Made by a program: the position numbers and the translations under genes. Below are positions 32,905 to 44,949 of a stretch of 64,000 bases of DNA, piece by piece. Under the pieces are notes generated by a model, which was given only the letters and a program-made list of their open reading frames with translations, had not been told where the DNA came from and searched no databases. Each line of letters starts with the position of its first letter. Position 1 is the stretch's first letter. The stretch lies in NCBI RefSeq assembly GCF_022605725.1, contig NC_065552.1:16820785-16884784 (forward strand). Direction: 5' to 3'. This stretch comes from Anthonomus grandis grandis (Eukaryota > Arthropoda > Insecta > Coleoptera > Curculionidae).

Positions 32905-33840
32905 GAACTAAAAAGTTTTCAAGTACCGCAAATAATACCTAGAAAAACTCATTTCGATAATTTGAATTTGTATTAAAAAATAATTCTATATTTAGAAAAA
33001 GGTAAAAGTAATAAAGTCTTTTTAAAAGCTTTTAAATTATTTTCCTAATACAAATTAATCAATAAATAAGCTTCTAATCTATTTTTTTCTGATAAAAAAA
33101 TGAAAATTTAGGGAGTGCAAAACTTATGAATCTATGTGTATTTATTTACTTTGCATACAAAGCCACATAAAATATTTTTATCAAAATAAAATTTAAGCAA
33201 TACAACCTTTAAGTAAGTGTTATTATTCTCTAATTTTTTTACTATTACAATTATTATTATTATTATGAAATAAGCACTTGCTTTAAAAAAGTAATCTATA
33301 ACACATTTAAAAAACCAATTTGTGTACTTTAAGATTCTAGTGAACATAAAAATATTAAATTGCAAAATAATAAATTATAAAAAAGCCAACAATCCAATTA
33401 ATGAACTTAATTAATTATACGCCTTTATTTCAAATAAGACAGAATTCTTGACTACAGTTATTTATTCGAGTTGCAAAATTGTTACAAAACTTTAGCAGCG
33501 GTTTTCGTAATTTTATTATTTTTTAATTAAATAACCATTTTTTGTAAATACTTTGCAGCATATAATTAATATTGGCACTATTAGTACTAACACCGTTTAA
33601 CTATTCATGCCGCAAAAATATAACGAGTATGTATTTACTGTCAATACTAGAAAAAGGACTAATATGGATATTCTGTATTAGCTATAACTGACTAGCTTAT
33701 ATATTTTCTAACTATATTAAAATCAGCTACTGTGTATACTAAGGACAACTCAGTAAAAATCTCCTTTTATAATGATTAAATCTTTAAATCCTAATTTGTC
33801 TGGAGGCAACAGATCCAATGTTAGTATTGTTGGTAGTATA
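32905..33840. other. No gene seen
   Basis: AT-rich with an ATT-type short repeat near 33250. Confidence 0.5.
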
Positions 33841-33846
33841 TACATA

Positions 33847-34311
33847 CAGGGTGTTCATTTGAACACTTCCCACCACGGATTTATCGAAAACCACTGTTTA
33901 AAAAAAAACGCCGAAATACGTCAAAAGGTTTGTCAAGGGGGACAGCTTTCTAACCTAAAATTACTTTACCCCTTTTCACCCTCTGCCGCCCAGGGTCATC
34001 CCCTTAAAAATTTTAAATGGCAAGGGGTATCGAGTAATAGCTTGTTTAAAAGGTCTTTCGAAGTCTTTTATTTTGACGTTTGATTTTCTTAAATCGGTCG
34101 ATTCGTTTTCGAGAAAATTAGAAAAATCTTTGTTTATCTTAATTTGTTCAGATAGAAAATAAAAACAAGGCAGAGGGTGAAAGGGGATAAAGGAATTTAA
34201 GGTTAGAAAGTTGTCCCCCTTGACAAACCTTTTAACGTATTTCGGCGTTTTGTTTTTTAAACAGTAGTTTTCGATAAATCCGTTTTGGAAAGTTTTCAAA
34301 TGAACACCCTG
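33847..34311. mobile_element. MITE, 465 bp, derived from the 13.9-kb DD41D family
   Basis: Flanked by TA on both sides (33845-33846, 34312-34313). The left 320 bases match 13923-14270 closely, including CCCACCACGGATTTATCGAA and AATACGTCAAAAGG. The right 140 bases are the inverted outer terminal repeat. The whole transposase gene and the inner right arm are absent, so this is an internal-deletion derivative that relies on another element's enzyme. The two 100-residue frames within it are artefacts. Confidence 0.9.
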
Positions 34312-34314
34312 TAT

Positions 34315-36565
34315 ATATTTATATATGTATATCATTTACATAATATACTCCGCATATTTCTAGCAATCCAGGTGTACAAAATTCTAAGCTTTTAGGAAGG
34401 CTTTTTGTGTAGTAGTTAGGAATACTTAAGACTTATTTCTTGCAAGATTGTCAATGTGTAGTTCCTATTTATTTTGACACATACCAACGGAATAGAATAA
34501 ATGTTATATGTTTTCATAGAAATTAAAGGGAAATATATTATTTTTTGGATCTTGAACTAAATTAGCTATAAAGTCTTAATCCTTTGCTTAGTTCTTTTAA
34601 GCTCAAAATACCTAATCCCTTATTTTTGGCATTATTCAAGTTCAGCTGAATGCACCTCTCATACACTACATTGTGGCAGGTTGAGAGTGGTTTAATAAAC
34701 TCCAATAAAATTCAATAGATTGACAGGTGTGGTGCAATTTGTATGATTCGCACGGTTGCCAAACCTTTACTTAGAAGGTAAAGCAAGTTCACAAAACTCG
34801 ACATGTAAATATTAATGAATGAATGATCGAATTGTTTGAGAATCCAGAGTTATTAGCGGGCTGTACATTTTGTATAGAATATAACTAGTTTGCCAGAATT
34901 AAAATTATTTTTTAAAAGAATATCTTTTAAGATGGGTACAATATGATCCGTATGATATCACATTACTATTTTGTACAGTTTAAATATTTTTTCTTTGTAA
35001 ATGTTGTAATGGCTTGAATATAATCTCAATTATTTGCCATAAGTATAATAATTTTTAATCAATATCTATTTTAATTCATAATTACTAATATAAAATATTC
35101 GTAATTATGAATTAAATACAGAAGCCATTTCTGAAACGTATTTAATTGGGTTTGAATTATAGCCTATGTATTTAATTATTGGCTTTATTAAAACCAGAAA
35201 TAATTTGTAATAAAATTGGAGGCATTTACCAGATGCCGCGTTATTAGGTAACATAATTTTTAAAATTAAAGACGAAAAAAAAGACGACCAAGATACAGTG
35301 TCATAAAATTATTGTAATATTTTAAATTTTGGCCTCAAACTTAGAATTTATTGTACCTTATTTTTTACTTTATGCTTCGTTATTCTTCTTATTCACTTAA
35401 CAAAGTAACTGACAGCATCAAACCTGATAGTAATAATGTCATTTATAATAATTCATCTTGTCAGGCGCAGCCTACTTAAAAAATATTTTTACTTGAAGTA
35501 GGAATATAAAATTTTATCTTAAGCGCATTAAAAATTTTAAACGTAAATATCTCGATTAGAGTGAATTCTAGGGATGTTTTTGAAGTATTTCTTCATTTAG
35601 CAAAGTTGTAAATATAATAAATATGTTTATTAAAAAATTAAATCATGTCAAGTCTAAAAAAGTTACGGAACTAAAAAAATCAAAATGTTGATGTCGCCCT
35701 GTATGACATAAGACTTTAATTTTAAAATTTACCTTATAAATAAACATATTCTTCATTTTATTAAAAAAAAATAATAAATGCTAAATTTAAAGCGAAAATT
35801 GAAAAAAAAACATCAAGTTTATAAACTTTTATCTTGGTGATGTTTGAATTTCGGACTGGAAAAATTTAACTCAACCTGTTTTTTTAAAGGAGTCTGCTGT
35901 TATATTATTTATCTTTTTTAAAAGAGTCTGTTGTTACAATATTATTTACCAATGGCACTTCCTATATAAAAAAATATATTAAATAAAATATAATTTAGAG
36001 TATATTTACACAGGAACACATAGTCTACAAATAAGCTCATATAATTAACTAAGACAAATAAAAAACTCTTAGGACGTATTATTCAAACAAACAGCTCGCA
36101 ATTTTCTGAAAATATCTGAAAGAATACTAAAAGTATATCCGAAATGAAACACAATTTATAAAATAAATAGGAAATATATACTTTAAAATATAATAAGTAA
36201 TGCGTTTTTATTCAAGTATGAAGGTATTATAGTGTTTACATATTACATAATAAGTTGGAAATATAAGAAGAAAAATTTATTGAGAGGCTGCAACGAACTT
36301 TGAAGCATAGTAGAATTTCTAACAAGACAAGTTCCGATAGGGTAGGAGCATTACTTGGATTAAAATCTACAAAAACGTACTAAGTCTAGCTAGCCTATTG
36401 GGTGTGTAAAAAATTATCTTAAGCATAGAATTCTACTGATTCCTATACTTATATTACTTTATTTATCAAAATTATTATGAAATTGAATGAGAGAATTTAA
36501 TTAAAACGTAGTAATAGATTTACAAGCTTGGAAAACAGAACAACGACACCAATATTTATTTTTAC
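34315..36565. other. No gene seen
   Basis: AT-rich. Contains an inverted pair ATTCATAATTAC near 35075 and 35103 and a GTCGCCCTGTATGACAT stretch near 35693 that resembles a transposon end. Confidence 0.4.
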
Positions 36566-36569
36566 TATA

Positions 36570-38337
36570 CAAGGTGACAATTTAAAAACTTGAAATTGCC
36601 ATATATTAGAAACAAACAGAATTAAAAAAAAAAACTAAAAATAGTTTCTATAAATTAAAGGGGATTTAAAAAAAGTATATTATCTGAGCCTGATCTGAAA
36701 CTCCTTGGCCAGGATGAGATACACCTCTAAAATCTTAAATAGGAAGAGGGGTGAATTGATACACCATCTTGAAGCTCTTGAAAAATGCTTTGCAATGATA
36801 CCACATTTCAGAAAATTCTTCTCCGCTTATCAAAGAAAACAATAAATAATACACTACTTTGAAATTGTTGATTTCCCTTATTTTAAAGACAATAATACAG
36901 CCTACTTTCAAATTCTTCACGTACACAAATGTTTCTCTGGATATAGCACGGTATTATTCTATGCTTGAATTACTCTAATAATTTAGGCTGATTGTAAAAA
37001 CAGATTTTAGGTGACTGTTCAAAAACATATCAAGAATTGTTATGTCTGGGAATCTAGGTATCCATTCAATAGGACCTCTTCTTCCAATCCATTGGCTTGG
37101 ATAATAATCATCTAGCCATTGCCTAACGAAAACTATTTAATGGTTCATGGTGGTCCATCCTGTTGGAATTGTAGTTAGCGTTCTTCTCAAGATAAATTTC
37201 CGTGTATGTCTCTTTGATTTTTTAATTTCCACACTATTAGTAGTTCTATAGATTTCTGCAGCATTTTAAGCATACATATGGCTATTCTCCCAATATAACA
37301 TCCCGAACATTATTTTCTGGTGCTGGTGGGGATGCCCTTCTCTAAATACGTGTGAATTTTCCTTATTCCAATAACGATAGTTTTGCTTATTAACGGGCCA
37401 TTTAAGTAAATCACTCATACAAATTAACTGGTCTTAATTTTTAACTAGTCGAGGTCCTGCTGTAATTCTGTCTGTCATTATTTTACAAGACTGCATTGTT
37501 CTGTTCGGGTCCTCGTCGCCAAGTTCTTGTAGTATTTGCAGTATATAGGGATAAAACTTGAAATTTAAGTACCTTTCTTATTGATTCACGAGATAATCCA
37601 GTTGCTACAGCTGTTGCTGACCAGTTGATATTGTTGAGTTTATTGCAAAGAGACCCAGAACTTCAATTTGCGCTGTTTCGTTGGCTAATCCCAGTTGATT
37701 TGTCTTTTTATTCGTGGCAGCACCAATTTTTTCAATTTTAGCTACTAGTTGGCAAACATTGTCTGAACTTACATTTTAGCCTGGATGCCTTTTGTTAAAA
37801 TGTTGAACTATCCTTAAGAAATATTTATCCTGGGAACCATAAATAAAAATAAGGTATATACGTTCAGCTATGCTGTATTAATACGTGTGGTACTAATACG
37901 TTGCTTTGTAAAGGCGTACAATAATCTTTTTCATAGCTTGTTAGCATTAGTTTGCAAGTGAGAAATTTCTATAGATTATAATAATTCAGGTAAACATGCT
38001 TATTACTTTGTTTCAAAAAAATTGGATTATCCAGTAATTATATGAAGAAATTATATTAATTTAGTTTTAACATTTTTACATGTTTTTATATATAGTCAGT
38101 TTAAATAAGAGTCTTGCCTTCAGGGGGCTTATGATGGCTCATATCTTAGGTTTTTGATGAGAATTTAAAAAATCTAAAATTATAATTTCTTGCATTTTTT
38201 AGTAACAATAAATTCAATTTGACAAAAATTATAGTCACAGCCGACTTCACTTTTTTCTAATTGGATAGCTTAATCGGAATTAATAATGGTCCTCGATTTT
38301 CTCTTGAAATATGTGAACCGAATATGTGAACACCTTG
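36570..38337 (-). mobile_element. DD41D transposon, third copy, full length but decayed
   Basis: TACAAGGTG opens the left end and its inverse CACCTTGTA closes the right end, each including the flanking TA (36568-36569 and 38338-38339). The intervening 1768 bp holds one decayed transposase on the minus strand. The ends resemble but are not identical to those at 13923, so this is another subfamily. Confidence 0.78.
36975..37880 (-). pseudogene. DD41D transposase pseudogene, third copy
   Basis: Mixed minus-strand frames read YLIYGSQDKYFLRIVQHFNK near 37865, VSSDNVCQLVAKIEKIGAA near 37775 and IEVLGLFAINSTIS near 37680 (N-terminal HTH block). Then NKQNYRYWNKENSHVFREGH near 37390, FQQDGPP near 37172 (second Asp), QWIGRRGPIEW near 37092, and DITILDMFLNSHLKS near 37050, where TILDMFL corresponds to the third Asp. 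Stops are frequent. Order and motifs match the 5596 and 50339 genes. Confidence 0.78.
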
Positions 38338-38345
38338 TATATCCA

Positions 38346-39160
38346 GGGTGTTTTATGAGAGCGTATTGTCGCAGTTGAAATAAGACTTTTTCCTATAAAT
38401 ATGTGTCTTATAATGCACCCTCTCAGAGCTACAGCTCGCGCAAATTACTTGAAGAAAATCGATTATTTAGAATCATAACTAGAATTATACATCAATTCTT
38501 CTGTATGTCCATAATAATTTGTATGTCCCAGTTTTTTGGGTGCTCTTTTTATTTTTCATTTCAAAAATGGTGTAAATCCAATTTTAGGGGAAAATTCAGC
38601 GGAGCTTACCGTTCTGATGGTCCGTATCTTATGTTTCTCGTTTCCCATACGAAATTTAAAAATCTAGCAACATCATCTAGTTAGACATCTAGTTAGACAA
38701 AAAATAAACCCCATTAATCTATTAAATTAGAAAAATCTAAGTGAGCTGAGACTGTTTTATTTTTTGTCAAATCTAATTAATTTTATCCAAAAATTAATTT
38801 GATTTGACAAAACCATAATTTTATATTTTTTCATGGCTAATTAGATGGAGTTCTACATTTTAAAATTTCTTATTAGAAACATAAGATATGGGTCATCAAA
38901 AAGATGAGCCTCCCTAAATCTTTTCCTAAAATTTGGTTTATACCATTTTTGGGACGGAAAATATCAAGACCCAAAAAAATTAAGTTTTGCAAGTTTCCAA
39001 AAGATTTAACGTATAACTATAGTCAGTATTCCAAATAATCGATTTTCTTCAAGCAATTTGCGCAGGCTGTTAGAGAGCTCTAAGAAAAAGCATTTTAAGA
39101 CACATGTTTATAGGAAAAAAAATCTTATTTTAACTTTAACAATATGCTCCTAAAATATTT
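38346..39160. mobile_element. Fold-back (long inverted repeat) element
   Basis: About 330 bases at the left (from AGGGTGTTTTATGAGAGCG) recur inverted at the right (to about 39160). The arms share CCTATAAA(T/C)ATGTGTCTTA, GAAGAAAATCGATTATTT and AAAAATGGT(G/A)TAAA, and both carry the CATATCTTATGTTTCT motif. The centre, about 38690-38850, also has smaller palindromes. No coding frame of substance. It starts eight bases after the end of the third DD41D copy. Confidence 0.78.
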
Positions 39161-39164
39161 GCAT

Positions 39165-40960
39165 GGAATGACAGAAATCAGAATTCGTACAGAATTACGC
39201 CCTGTATAGCAAAATATTTATTTATACTATACTTAGTTGTAATGTCAGGTTAGTTTCATTCCTTATAACTTTTATTTTATTTTTCTGTGTTATAATATTT
39301 AATTAATATTAATAACTCTCGATTTTTAAGCTTCTCTGATGTCGTCATACCAATTTAACTTCATATTTTTTCTTTCTTCATACTCAAAATAACAGAGACA
39401 CATTTATCAGTATGAAAATTTACAATTTTATAAGTTCTTTGAAAGTTGTAATTTCTTTTATATTAAAATTGAAATAAAAAATAATATGACAAACTCAAAC
39501 TCATAATATTATTATAATATTACTACTTTGTTTTTTATTTATACCCTTTTTTTCTTATCTTATCCTAATTTTTGGTCTTGCATGTGTTTTCAACTTTACT
39601 TAGTAGTTTAACTACTTCTAAACTTTCTTTATTTTCTTACGGTCACTTTCAGTAAGGACTAATAAGAGCAGTGTTACTTTAGGAGAAATTATTAGTTTGA
39701 TTTTTTTGGTTATTTGTAAAGCAGATATTTATTGGTTACTTATTTTGTTGGGTATTACGGTACTATTTCCGTAAGTGTCAAATTAGATAATACTATCTCA
39801 TGCGCTTAGTTACTGAAAAAAAATTAGAAATATTAACTTAAATCTTTAATGATTTAACAAATATTTAACGATATTAATCTTAAATACAATAATTTACTAG
39901 AAGTATAATAGATTTTTTGATATATCCAGAAGTTAAAGTTTTATCTATCTGAGCTTATTTCTTCTTTTCAATAATCTACCTAACTTTTTTGTATAGAAAT
40001 TGAAAAGATCGAAAAACCTAATTTTATTCAAGTTGCAAACCTTCTGTCATTTTCATTACACAGTGGTGCGTTAAATTTATGCAAAATTAATTTCGCATCA
40101 CATCCATTTTCTCTTGCATAGAATTACCTAATATCTGATTTCTATTTGTATTGCTGAATTGGCAATAACATTGTTAAGGACTCTAGTATTGTTACACCCT
40201 AACAACTACGCCAAATATATTAAATTACTGATATTAAGAAAAAAGAGCTGCGGCAAATATTTTAAACACATATAAGAAGTCACACACGAAGTTAAGCATG
40301 TTAAGAGTTTGTTATCCTATTGATTCTTAAACCTAGACGTTAAATGCAAAACTGTGCAACATTGGTAAAGAAATTAAGCTTTTTATATTATGGTTTTGGA
40401 GAGAATTAATTTTAGGCATTTACAAAGCGGATGAAGTTTAATGTTTTGCAATATAATAAATGTAAAATTAGAGCCAGAAGCAATGTGTATTTCGTATAAC
40501 GGAAATAAAGACCATAAAAAATTTAAATTAGCTTAATTTAGGTCACCACGGAAATGACATTTTATATTTAAATTTAAGATAAATATTACCACAGCTCCAT
40601 TTTAGTTAACCTTACTTTGCTAAGAATTATAATACTTTAAATTATGTTCAAAAATAACATAAGTTCAACGAGCTTAACACATGACTTAATTATTAAGCAA
40701 TTGTTATTATTCAACCAATATAAAAATGCATGCATATTATGTATCAATAATTAAAACCGACAAATGGATACGAATAGCACCACCACATATCATAAACATC
40801 ATGATTTAGGTGATTGCCATCTTATGAAATCGAAATTAACGCACGCATATAAGAAATTAGAAAATTATTTCTGTACCACTCTGCATGCATATTATATACA
40901 TGAAATTATGAAGAAAATTCTGTAAATTTAGCCATTTTGCAATTGCTAAAACAACAGCGG
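39165..40960. other. No gene seen; upstream region of gene B
   Basis: AT-rich. Contains no recognisable exon; probably includes gene B control sequence. Confidence 0.4.
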
Positions 40961-40971
40961 CGTGTACGGCC

Positions 40972-41000
40972 TATAAAACCATTGGTCTAATTGAGCAGTC
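40972..41000 (+). promoter_or_regulatory. Core promoter of gene B
   Basis: TATAAAA at 40972-40978 and GCAGTC with its A at 40997, a 25-base spacing that is standard for a TATA plus initiator promoter. The ATG follows 66 bases later. Confidence 0.7.
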
Positions 41001-41062
41001 ATTAGTTGCTTGTTATTGTCCATTTGAGAGGCATATTCATTGCTTGGATTTTAAGTGACCAA

Positions 41063-44000
41063 ATGGCTTTATCGGTTAGTACAGGGATCTAGCTGTTTTT
41101 TATGTTTATAATAATATTTAACGAAATTTTAAATATTATTATTAATGATAAAATATTATAAATAATTAAAAAAAATATATAGTAAATATAAATTTTAGAG
41201 ATAAAATAAATTGTTGTAGTATAAATATTTTAGAATATAAAAAATATAAATGGTGAATTATAAGTTCAAAAATAATTGAAATTATATTTTATTTTTTTAG
41301 TTCAAATTAGTTCTGGCCGTTGGGCTATTATCATCAGGATTATTAGCTAAGGAAACCAAGCAGCAACCCAAGAAGAGAGGTATCTTTGATTTGGGTTATG
41401 GAGGAGGCTTTGATGATGAGTTATCAGTTGGAGGTAAGTAAAGTGGTTTAAAGTATAGAAAAAACGTTTTATGGATTAATTAAGGTTCGCGCAATTATCT
41501 TTATTCTAAAAATAATAAATTTCGGCTTTTATCACTTCTGCCTAAATCTTAAATATAAAAATAAATATTTATTTTAGAGACAAAATTACCTAAAATTAAC
41601 TATTATTTTTAATTTATATGGTTCTAAGATGTTATATGGAATGAAAAGCATATTTGAATCTTCGAAATATTTATTATAAAAATATGTTGGGATGCCCATT
41701 TTTATAATTACTTAGTTTTGATCCTGTGTAACTAAATTTTTTTTAAATAAACTTAATAGATGTACCAGCAACTTTAATCAATAAACATTATTGGTTAAAA
41801 AATATGGAAAAATTAAAATAAAAAATAAATATCTCAAAACTACACATTTATTTTCATGGGGATATATGGAAAAATCCTCACACTCATACATACAACTTTC
41901 TGTAACTAGCTTAATCTGAAGTTCTTATCATTTTAAATGCAAAGAAGATCAAGTAATACCTTACTTTAAAGGTCTGTCGGTTCTAAGAGACCTCATTCAT
42001 TAAAAAAAAAGTGTAAATCAAGCTAGTTTCAAACCATTCTTATAGTTGCAACTTTTTCTACGAAATCTTCAGTAAAAAATAAAAATCGAGTCCAATAATA
42101 ATAATAATAAAAATGGTAAAGCCGAAAAAAACTGTTCTATAAAATAAAATAAACATCAAATACCAAATGAAATGGAAATAATGTTTAGATACCTAAAGAT
42201 TTAATTCTGAATAATAAAATATAAAGGCATATTTATTATTATTATTCTACTACAGACAAGGTTGATAAAGATGTTTTCGGGAATAAAAAACATATGTTTG
42301 AGTTGCAAGTAATAGAGCAAACTTGCACTAGGTATGGTGGCAAAATTGATACAACATAAGCTCCTGGATTTCTTTACGTTACATAACCCTCATTCTGTAT
42401 ATCATAGCCTTACTATTGACTATGGTTTTCTTAACTTATCGATTATCTTAATAATCTTCTGCGTGTTAAATTAAAATAAAATTATGCACTTTAAGACAAC
42501 TACTTTTTAAAACAAGTAAAATTAATTTTAATTTAAATATATTTCACAAGTAATAATATACAGAAATTCATATATAAATAAATACATAAACATAAATTTA
42601 CGGTATATTATAATATTAAAAAGACAAACAAATTGCTTGTATATCATTTTTCTAGCAAAATAAATATATAAATAATAGAGCAAAATAAATAACAATTTTT
42701 TTATGTACATACGCTCTTACTAATATATTGGTCACGATGGGCGAAATGTCGAATCTTCAATTTTAAAGTACTATCATACACGGCGGAAAAAGTGGGTATG
42801 AAAGTGTTTTTAAAAAGATATGTTTTTCTCTTTTCTAAATTTCTTAATTAATAAGATTTTTAAATTTTTTAAACGGCATTTTAATAAAAATACGCAACTT
42901 TGCCATAATTTAACAGACTTTATATCATTTGCGGTTTTTGTGTCTCAAATGGTCATCCTCGAATTCGGAACCCTCTGTATTTAAGAATGTAATAAAACAA
43001 CACTTTAAATGTTGAATATTTAAAGGTAAAACACTTTCATTGGTACTTAAGCTTTTAACACATACTTGGTGGTGTACGTTTTTTCTTAACCGAAACATTA
43101 GTCATTATCAGTACATCGGTTTACCTTTAGAAAATATTATGAGGAAATATATGAAAATTTTTAACTACATTAATATTTTTATAGTAGACGGGCAACTAAC
43201 CACTAACTTCTTTTCATAAATTTTACCTTATCTACACAAAAATGACAGTATTTTATTAAGGGTGGTGAGTTTCAGCAAAAGTTTATTGATAAAAGTATTT
43301 ATAATTTTTACTTGGCCTAACAGAATTTGATGAACTTGTTCCATATAAGAAAAAAAGGGTCGTATTGGTACGTCAGATTGGTTATTTTAAGAACTCTAAC
43401 CTTTTTTTCTAATTTTTTTTCCGGAAATTTAAATAGAAGGATAGACATGAAACTCATATACTAAAATGAATTTGCATTAAAATATGTGAAAGGTTTAATT
43501 TAATATATTTATTAGTTCGGAGTTATAGCAAAAAGAACAATTAATAAATCCTGATAATTTTTTTAAAGATTCGCGATCAAGGACTCCATGGAAAATAAAA
43601 TATTTATTATAATTTATAATTTATTTGTAGTTTTGTTTTCTTATACTTTAAAACTTTACTCAAGGTTAATACTGATTTAAGTTAAGTTTTTTTACTGCAA
43701 ATTCATGCTATTTTTGATACCATTCCATTTACATTTAAAGAAAAAACTTATAAAAAACTGTTTTTCTTTAATTAACGACCTTTAGTGGTTCACAATGAAA
43801 TAAATTTTAGTTGTTATTTTAGTTAAGTTAAATCGAAATTTGAAGTACTTTTATAAACAGACTTTTCCCCTCGATTTCTATTCTAATTTAATATTATCTA
43901 ATAAAAAGTTTTGAGTCAAACAGATGTGTAGAATTATAATGAAATTATCGAAGTAATATTTTTTAACAATTTTTATAAAGATATATTTAAATAAAACGCC

Positions 44001-44944
44001 TTTTCTTTTATCATAACAATTACTCCCCCCAGTGGTATAGTTACGAACGTAAAAATTATTTTTAGCAATTTCTTTTCCTTATTTTTATTAATGATTAACT
44101 AAATTTAACAATTCCGAGAATTCCTGATGAAGTTAATTTTTTTCAAATCTTACGAATAAATGAAATTTTACCTTTATAACATTACTCTAAAAAGTGCCTT
44201 CTTATTGTGAATTAAACATAAAAACCACTAAAACATATTATTGTGCTTTTGTGATACATATTTATAAGTTTATGATAGGTTTTTTAACGTGTCTATGTAT
44301 AAGTTTATATTTAAACGCTTATGTATAACTTTTTGCCTTTACCCAGTAGATTTTGGTGAAGAATATTTTAAAGAAGGTTTTCGAAATTACCTATTTAATA
44401 CTCTAGCAACTTAAATAAAATTTATTATCTTAATATATACAGAAATATTTAAATCACAAAATTTATAGGGTATGAAGATCATCATCATGAACCAATAATC
44501 ACGCATAAAACCATCCCATATCCAGTAGAAAAACCCTACCCAGTCCCTGTTGAAAAGAAAGTGATAGTACCTTATCCAGTTAAAGTAGCTGTACCAGTTG
44601 AAAAACCAGTTCCTTACCCTGTTGAAAAGCCTTATCCAGTTCCAGTTGAAAAACCTGTACCTTACCCCGTATCAGTGGAAAAACCATATCCAGTACATGT
44701 CCCAGTAAAGGTGAGTAATTTTTTTTAACAAATCGACCAATTATGTCCATGTTTCAAAATTTAGGTCCCTGTACCAGTACCCCATCCATATCCCGTAGAG
44801 AAACCTGTACCGTATCCAGTACATAAAGAGGTGCCATATCCAGTAAAAGTACCATATGTTATTGAGAAAAACGTACCAGTATATATAAAACATGAGGAGC
44901 ATCATGGATTTGGAGGTGGTGAATTGTATGACCATCATTTCTAA
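41063..44944 (+). CDS. Gene B: secreted proline-rich YPV-repeat protein, 4 exons
   Basis: Exons 41063-41074, 41301-41433, 44469-44710 and 44765-44944, GT-AG introns in phases 0, 1 and 0, total 567 bases and 188 residues. Exon 1 has four codons (ATG GCT TTA TCG). The protein starts MALSFKLVLAVGLLSSGLLA, a signal peptide, then KKRGIFDLGYGGGF, matching KRGLFDLGYGG of gene A. A His-rich patch (YEDHHHEP) is followed by ten PYPV units, mostly in VEKPVPYPV context, and a tail PVYIKHEEHHGFGGG ending DHHF. Compared with gene A one extra intron (about 54 bp) splits the repeat region and intron 2 has grown to 3 kb. No stop or shift is seen, so it is probably functional. Role by analogy: extracellular structural protein. 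Confidence 0.88.
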
Positions 44945-44949
44945 TAATA

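Noticed and set aside
33772..34335. Two frames of about 100-120 residues on opposite strands
   Set aside because: Both lie in the non-coding MITE; they mirror each other because of the inverted repeat.
44741..44938. 65-residue minus-strand frame
   Set aside because: Antisense shadow of gene B exon 4.
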